From CAZDYP01 sp964509505 (GTDB taxonomy: Bacteria > Chloroflexota > Anaerolineae > JACRMK01): a DNA stretch of 64,000 bases. The notes below the pieces were generated by a model, which did no database searches, was not told the DNA's origin, and saw nothing but the letters and a program-made list of their open reading frames with translations. Shown here in pieces: positions 62,026 through 64,000 of the stretch (position 1 is the stretch's first letter; the number at the start of each line of letters is the position of its first letter). Made by a program: the position numbers and the translations under genes. Where the stretch lies: NCBI GenBank assembly GCA_964509505.1, contig CAZDYP010000004.1:6507-70506 (forward strand). The letters run 5' to 3'.

Positions 62026-63015
62026 CTAACCCCCAATCTGGTGCATCTTGCGATTCTGCGTATGCACGCCAAGCGCCAGCCCATGCCCCGTCGGCTTCGC
62101 GTTGATGGCGCGATTCAACACTTCCTGAATATCTGCGACTGTGCCGCCACTCCGCAAAATCTGTTTCACATCAATCTCGTCGTCGTGCAACAAACACAAA
62201 TGGAATTTGCCGTCGGCCGTCAACCTCATGCGATTGCAAGCGCCGCAGTATGGCTCGCTGACAGGGCTGATGAAGCCAACAATGCCTTTGGCATGGGGCA
62301 AACGATAATTCACCGCTTCATCGGATGGGTCGGCGTTTTCGACAAACGTCATTTTGCCGAGCGCACTTTCAATTCTTGCTTTCGTTTCGACGTTAGACAC
62401 ATAACGCTCAATCGAGAACTGCGCCTCGGGCCCCGCGCCCAATGGCATCAACTCGATGAAGCGAATGACCCAATGGTTTGTGAGCGTCAGACGCGCCAAT
62501 TCAATCATGTCATCTTCGTTATGGCTGCGCGTCACCACCGCATTCATTTTAATCGGCGTCAACCCTGCTTCTTCCGCCGCGCGCACGCCACGCCACACGG
62601 TATCCAAGTCCACGAAGCGCATTAGTTTTTCGACGCGATCTTTCTGCAACGAATCCACGTGAATGTTGACGCGCTTCAAGCCCGCTGCTTTCAATGGCTT
62701 AGCCAAGCGTTCTAGCAACATGCCATTGGTCGTCATGCCGAGGTCTTGCGCGCCGCTGATGCTGGCGATGCGCTGCGTAATCTCGATGAGGTCGGGGCGC
62801 AAGGTTGGCTCCCCACCCGTCAAGCGAAATTTGCGAAAGCCGATGCCAGCCGCCGCACGCACGACTTTTTCAATTTCTTCCGGCGTCAGCAAATCGGGCG
62901 TTGGCAAAAACGTCAAGCCGTGCAACGGCATGCAATATAGGCAGCGCAGATTGCAGCGGTCCGTCAACGAGATACGCAAATAGTTGATGTCGCGATGAAA
63001 CGAATCGAGAGCCAT
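62026..63015 (-). CDS. moaA: GTP 3',8-cyclase MoaA
   Basis: 329 residues. Radical SAM enzyme of the first step of molybdenum cofactor synthesis. N-terminal cluster site TDRCNLRCLYC near residue 18, GGEPTLRPD near residue 67, C-terminal cluster site EPYCGACNRMRLT near residue 255, and the C-terminal Gly-Gly needed in MoaA. No other moa genes are close. Confidence 0.95.
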   Translation of the reverse strand: MALDSFHRDINYLRISLTDRCNLRCLYCMPLHGLTFLPTPDLLTPEEIEKVVRAAAGIGFRKFRLTGGEPTLRPDLIEITQRIASISGAQDLGMTTNGMLLERLAKPLKAAGLKRVNIHVDSLQKDRVEKLMRFVDLDTVWRGVRAAEEAGLTPIKMNAVVTRSHNEDDMIELARLTLTNHWVIRFIELMPLGAGPEAQFSIERYVSNVETKARIESALGKMTFVENADPSDEAVNYRLPHAKGIVGFISPVSEPYCGACNRMRLTADGKFHLCLLHDDEIDVKQILRSGGTVADIQEVLNRAINAKPTGHGLALGVHTQNRKMHQIGG

Positions 63016-63027
63016 GATCTCTCCACA

Positions 63028-63369
63028 TCACGCCCAGCCCGTCAACAGGCCGGGATCTTCCATCATGCTCGGATCCCACACATCAGCCAGCACATTGACG
63101 CGCCACGTTTTGCCTGGCGTTTCGCCTTCACACGCTTGCTTGACTTGTTGTACGAGCCAACCCGCATAGGGGCAGAACGGCGTCGTCATCATCATGTCCA
63201 GCACATGTGGGTCTTCATTCATTTTGATTGCTTTCACTAAACCCAGCTCGACGACGTTCAAACCAATCTCAGGATCGAAGACTTTCCGCAGCGCCGTCTT
63301 GACATGACCTTCGGGTGTATCGGGGTCTTGCGGTTGCGGGCGATCTTCGGGGAACATCGGATTATACAT
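63028..63369 (-). CDS. MIP18/SufT-like Fe-S assembly factor (DUF59)
   Basis: 113 residues. DPEIGLNVVELGLVKAI near residue 32 and the Cys in TTPFCPYAG near residue 65 are typical of MIP18/PaaD/SufT proteins, which help mature Fe-S enzymes. It lies between moaA and a Rieske ferredoxin on the same strand, with sufS and sufU nearby. Confidence 0.88.
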   Translation of the reverse strand: MYNPMFPEDRPQPQDPDTPEGHVKTALRKVFDPEIGLNVVELGLVKAIKMNEDPHVLDMMMTTPFCPYAGWLVQQVKQACEGETPGKTWRVNVLADVWDPSMMEDPGLLTGWA

Positions 63370-63384
63370 GCAGCCTCCAGCGCA

Positions 63385-63445
63385 TTTTTGATTTTTGATT
63401 TTAGATTTTTGATGGCTGCGCGCCTAAATCTAAAACCAAAAATTA
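63385..63445. repeat. Heptamer array between Rieske gene and DUF59 gene
   Basis: Four units (TTTTTGA, TTTTTGA, TTTTAGA, TTTTTGA), then a reverse-sense arm (AAATCTA, AAACCAA, AAATTAC). Confidence 0.8.
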
Positions 63446-63757
63446 CTCTGGAAGTTCGACGAATACATCGTCGCCTTCGATTTTCACACGATAGCTGGCG
63501 ATAGGCATGATGGCAGGAAATGACAACACCGCGCCCGTGCGGATGTCGAAACGCGCGCCGTGACGTGGGCAGATGATGTCGCAGCCATCCAAGTCGCCCT
63601 CACCGAGCGGCCCCCCATCGTGACTACACACATCTTCGATGGCATAGACATTGCCTTGCGCCATGCACAACGCCAGATGCGTGTCCTTCACCTCAAAAAC
63701 TTTTACTTTCCCTTCAGGCACCTCAGTGACTTTTGCAATTTTGACGAAGCTAGGCAT
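63443..63757 (-). CDS. Rieske [2Fe-2S] ferredoxin
   Basis: 104 residues from the ATG at 63757. Cluster ligands are in CSHDGGPL near residue 44 and CPRHGARFD near residue 63. Small soluble Rieske proteins of the NirD/biphenyl-dioxygenase-ferredoxin type carry electrons to oxygenases or serve in Fe-S systems. It lies between sufU and the DUF59 gene, as in many Gram-positive-like suf loci. Confidence 0.92.
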   Translation of the reverse strand: MPSFVKIAKVTEVPEGKVKVFEVKDTHLALCMAQGNVYAIEDVCSHDGGPLGEGDLDGCDIICPRHGARFDIRTGAVLSFPAIMPIASYRVKIEGDDVFVELPE

Positions 63758-63830
63758 GTGTCTCCACACAGAAAGAGTAAAAAGTAAGCGCCCACGTCTT
63801 AAGCGACTCTGACTTATGACTCTTTACTCG

Positions 63831-64000
63831 TTAGTCATCTTCTTCATGCCACGCGCTCAAGCCATACGCGCCGACCTTCAACACCTTCAATGATAACAAC
63901 GCGCACTTCAAACGCGCAGGCGTCAACGAGAGGCCGATCAGGTCGAGAATCGTTTGCTTGTCAAAATGACGCACTTCGTCCAGCGTCTTGCCGATAATCT
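63831..64000 (-). CDS. sufU: SufU-type Fe-S scaffold / sulfur acceptor (3' end only)
   Basis: 56 C-terminal codons before a TAA at 63831; the rest lies beyond the window. The visible piece (IIGKTLDEVRHF, LSLTPARLKCALLSLKVLK, ending HEEDD) matches the end of SufU, with the conserved Cys of ARLKCALL. SufU takes sulfur from SufS, whose gene is downstream on the same strand. Confidence 0.85.
   Translation of the reverse strand, partial: IIGKTLDEVRHFDKQTILDLIGLSLTPARLKCALLSLKVLKVGAYGLSAWHEEDD

Overview
The window is a 64 kb piece of a bacterial chromosome, most likely from the Chloroflexota (an Anaerolineae-like lineage). The basis is the order of the division and cell-wall (dcw) genes, extracellular proteins with long Thr-Pro linkers, a CIRCE-controlled hrcA-grpE-dnaK-dnaJ block, and intergenic DNA full of short tandem repeats. 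This is an inference from gene content; no rRNA is present to confirm it. Four runs of N (two of 100 and two of 10) show a draft scaffold.

Layout. 1-10.5 kb (mostly + strand): a 5'-truncated protein with two cyclic-nucleotide-binding domains and a surface domain; a peptide ABC transporter (lipoprotein plus two permeases, no ATPase here) followed by an M19 dipeptidase; lysA on the - strand; a response regulator translationally adjacent to a cNMP-domain histidine kinase. 10.5-16.2 kb (- strand): glyoxylate shunt genes aceA-aceB, then a LuxR-type response regulator and a histidine kinase with a fused N-terminal GNAT domain, and a methyltransferase relic. 16.2-41.6 kb (- strand): the dcw cluster, in transcription order mraZ-rsmH-ftsL-ftsI-murF-mraY-(three secreted-protein genes)-murD-ftsW-murG-murC-(unknown membrane protein)-murB-ddl-ftsQ-(four-helix-bundle relic)-ftsA-(InsA-like zinc-ribbon relic)-ftsZ. 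murE is absent. A consensus promoter and three 10-bp-spaced MraZ boxes precede mraZ. 41.8-44.2 kb: tRNA-Arg, a SEC-C protein and a small membrane protein. 44.2-49.7 kb (- strand): trpD-trpC-trpF-trpB-DUF1893-trpA behind a tryptophan T-box leader. 49.7-55.2 kb (- strand): dgkA, ybeY, a 7TM-HD hydrolase, yqeY, a HIT protein and mtaB. 55.3-60.3 kb (- strand): hrcA-grpE-dnaK-dnaJ with a sigma70 promoter and CIRCE operator. 60.4-64 kb (- strand): tRNA-Gly, sufS, a Uma2 relic, moaA, a MIP18/SufT-like protein, a Rieske ferredoxin and the 3' end of sufU.

The most unusual property is the repeat content. Most operon junctions carry a short array with a strict 7-nt (sometimes 8-nt) period. The repeated word differs from junction to junction, and a second arm with the reverse-complement word often follows. 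Similar repeats and small palindromic elements also lie inside open reading frames of essential wall genes: two heptamer arrays in ddl, a 117-bp element with perfect 22-bp terminal inverted repeats in murF, a palindromic repeat coding the C-terminus of ftsW, a repeat-like insertion in murG, and array DNA coding the last residues of ftsI. The arrays resemble in design the heptanucleotide STRR repeats known from cyanobacteria. How they spread, and how essential enzymes tolerate them, is the main open question here.
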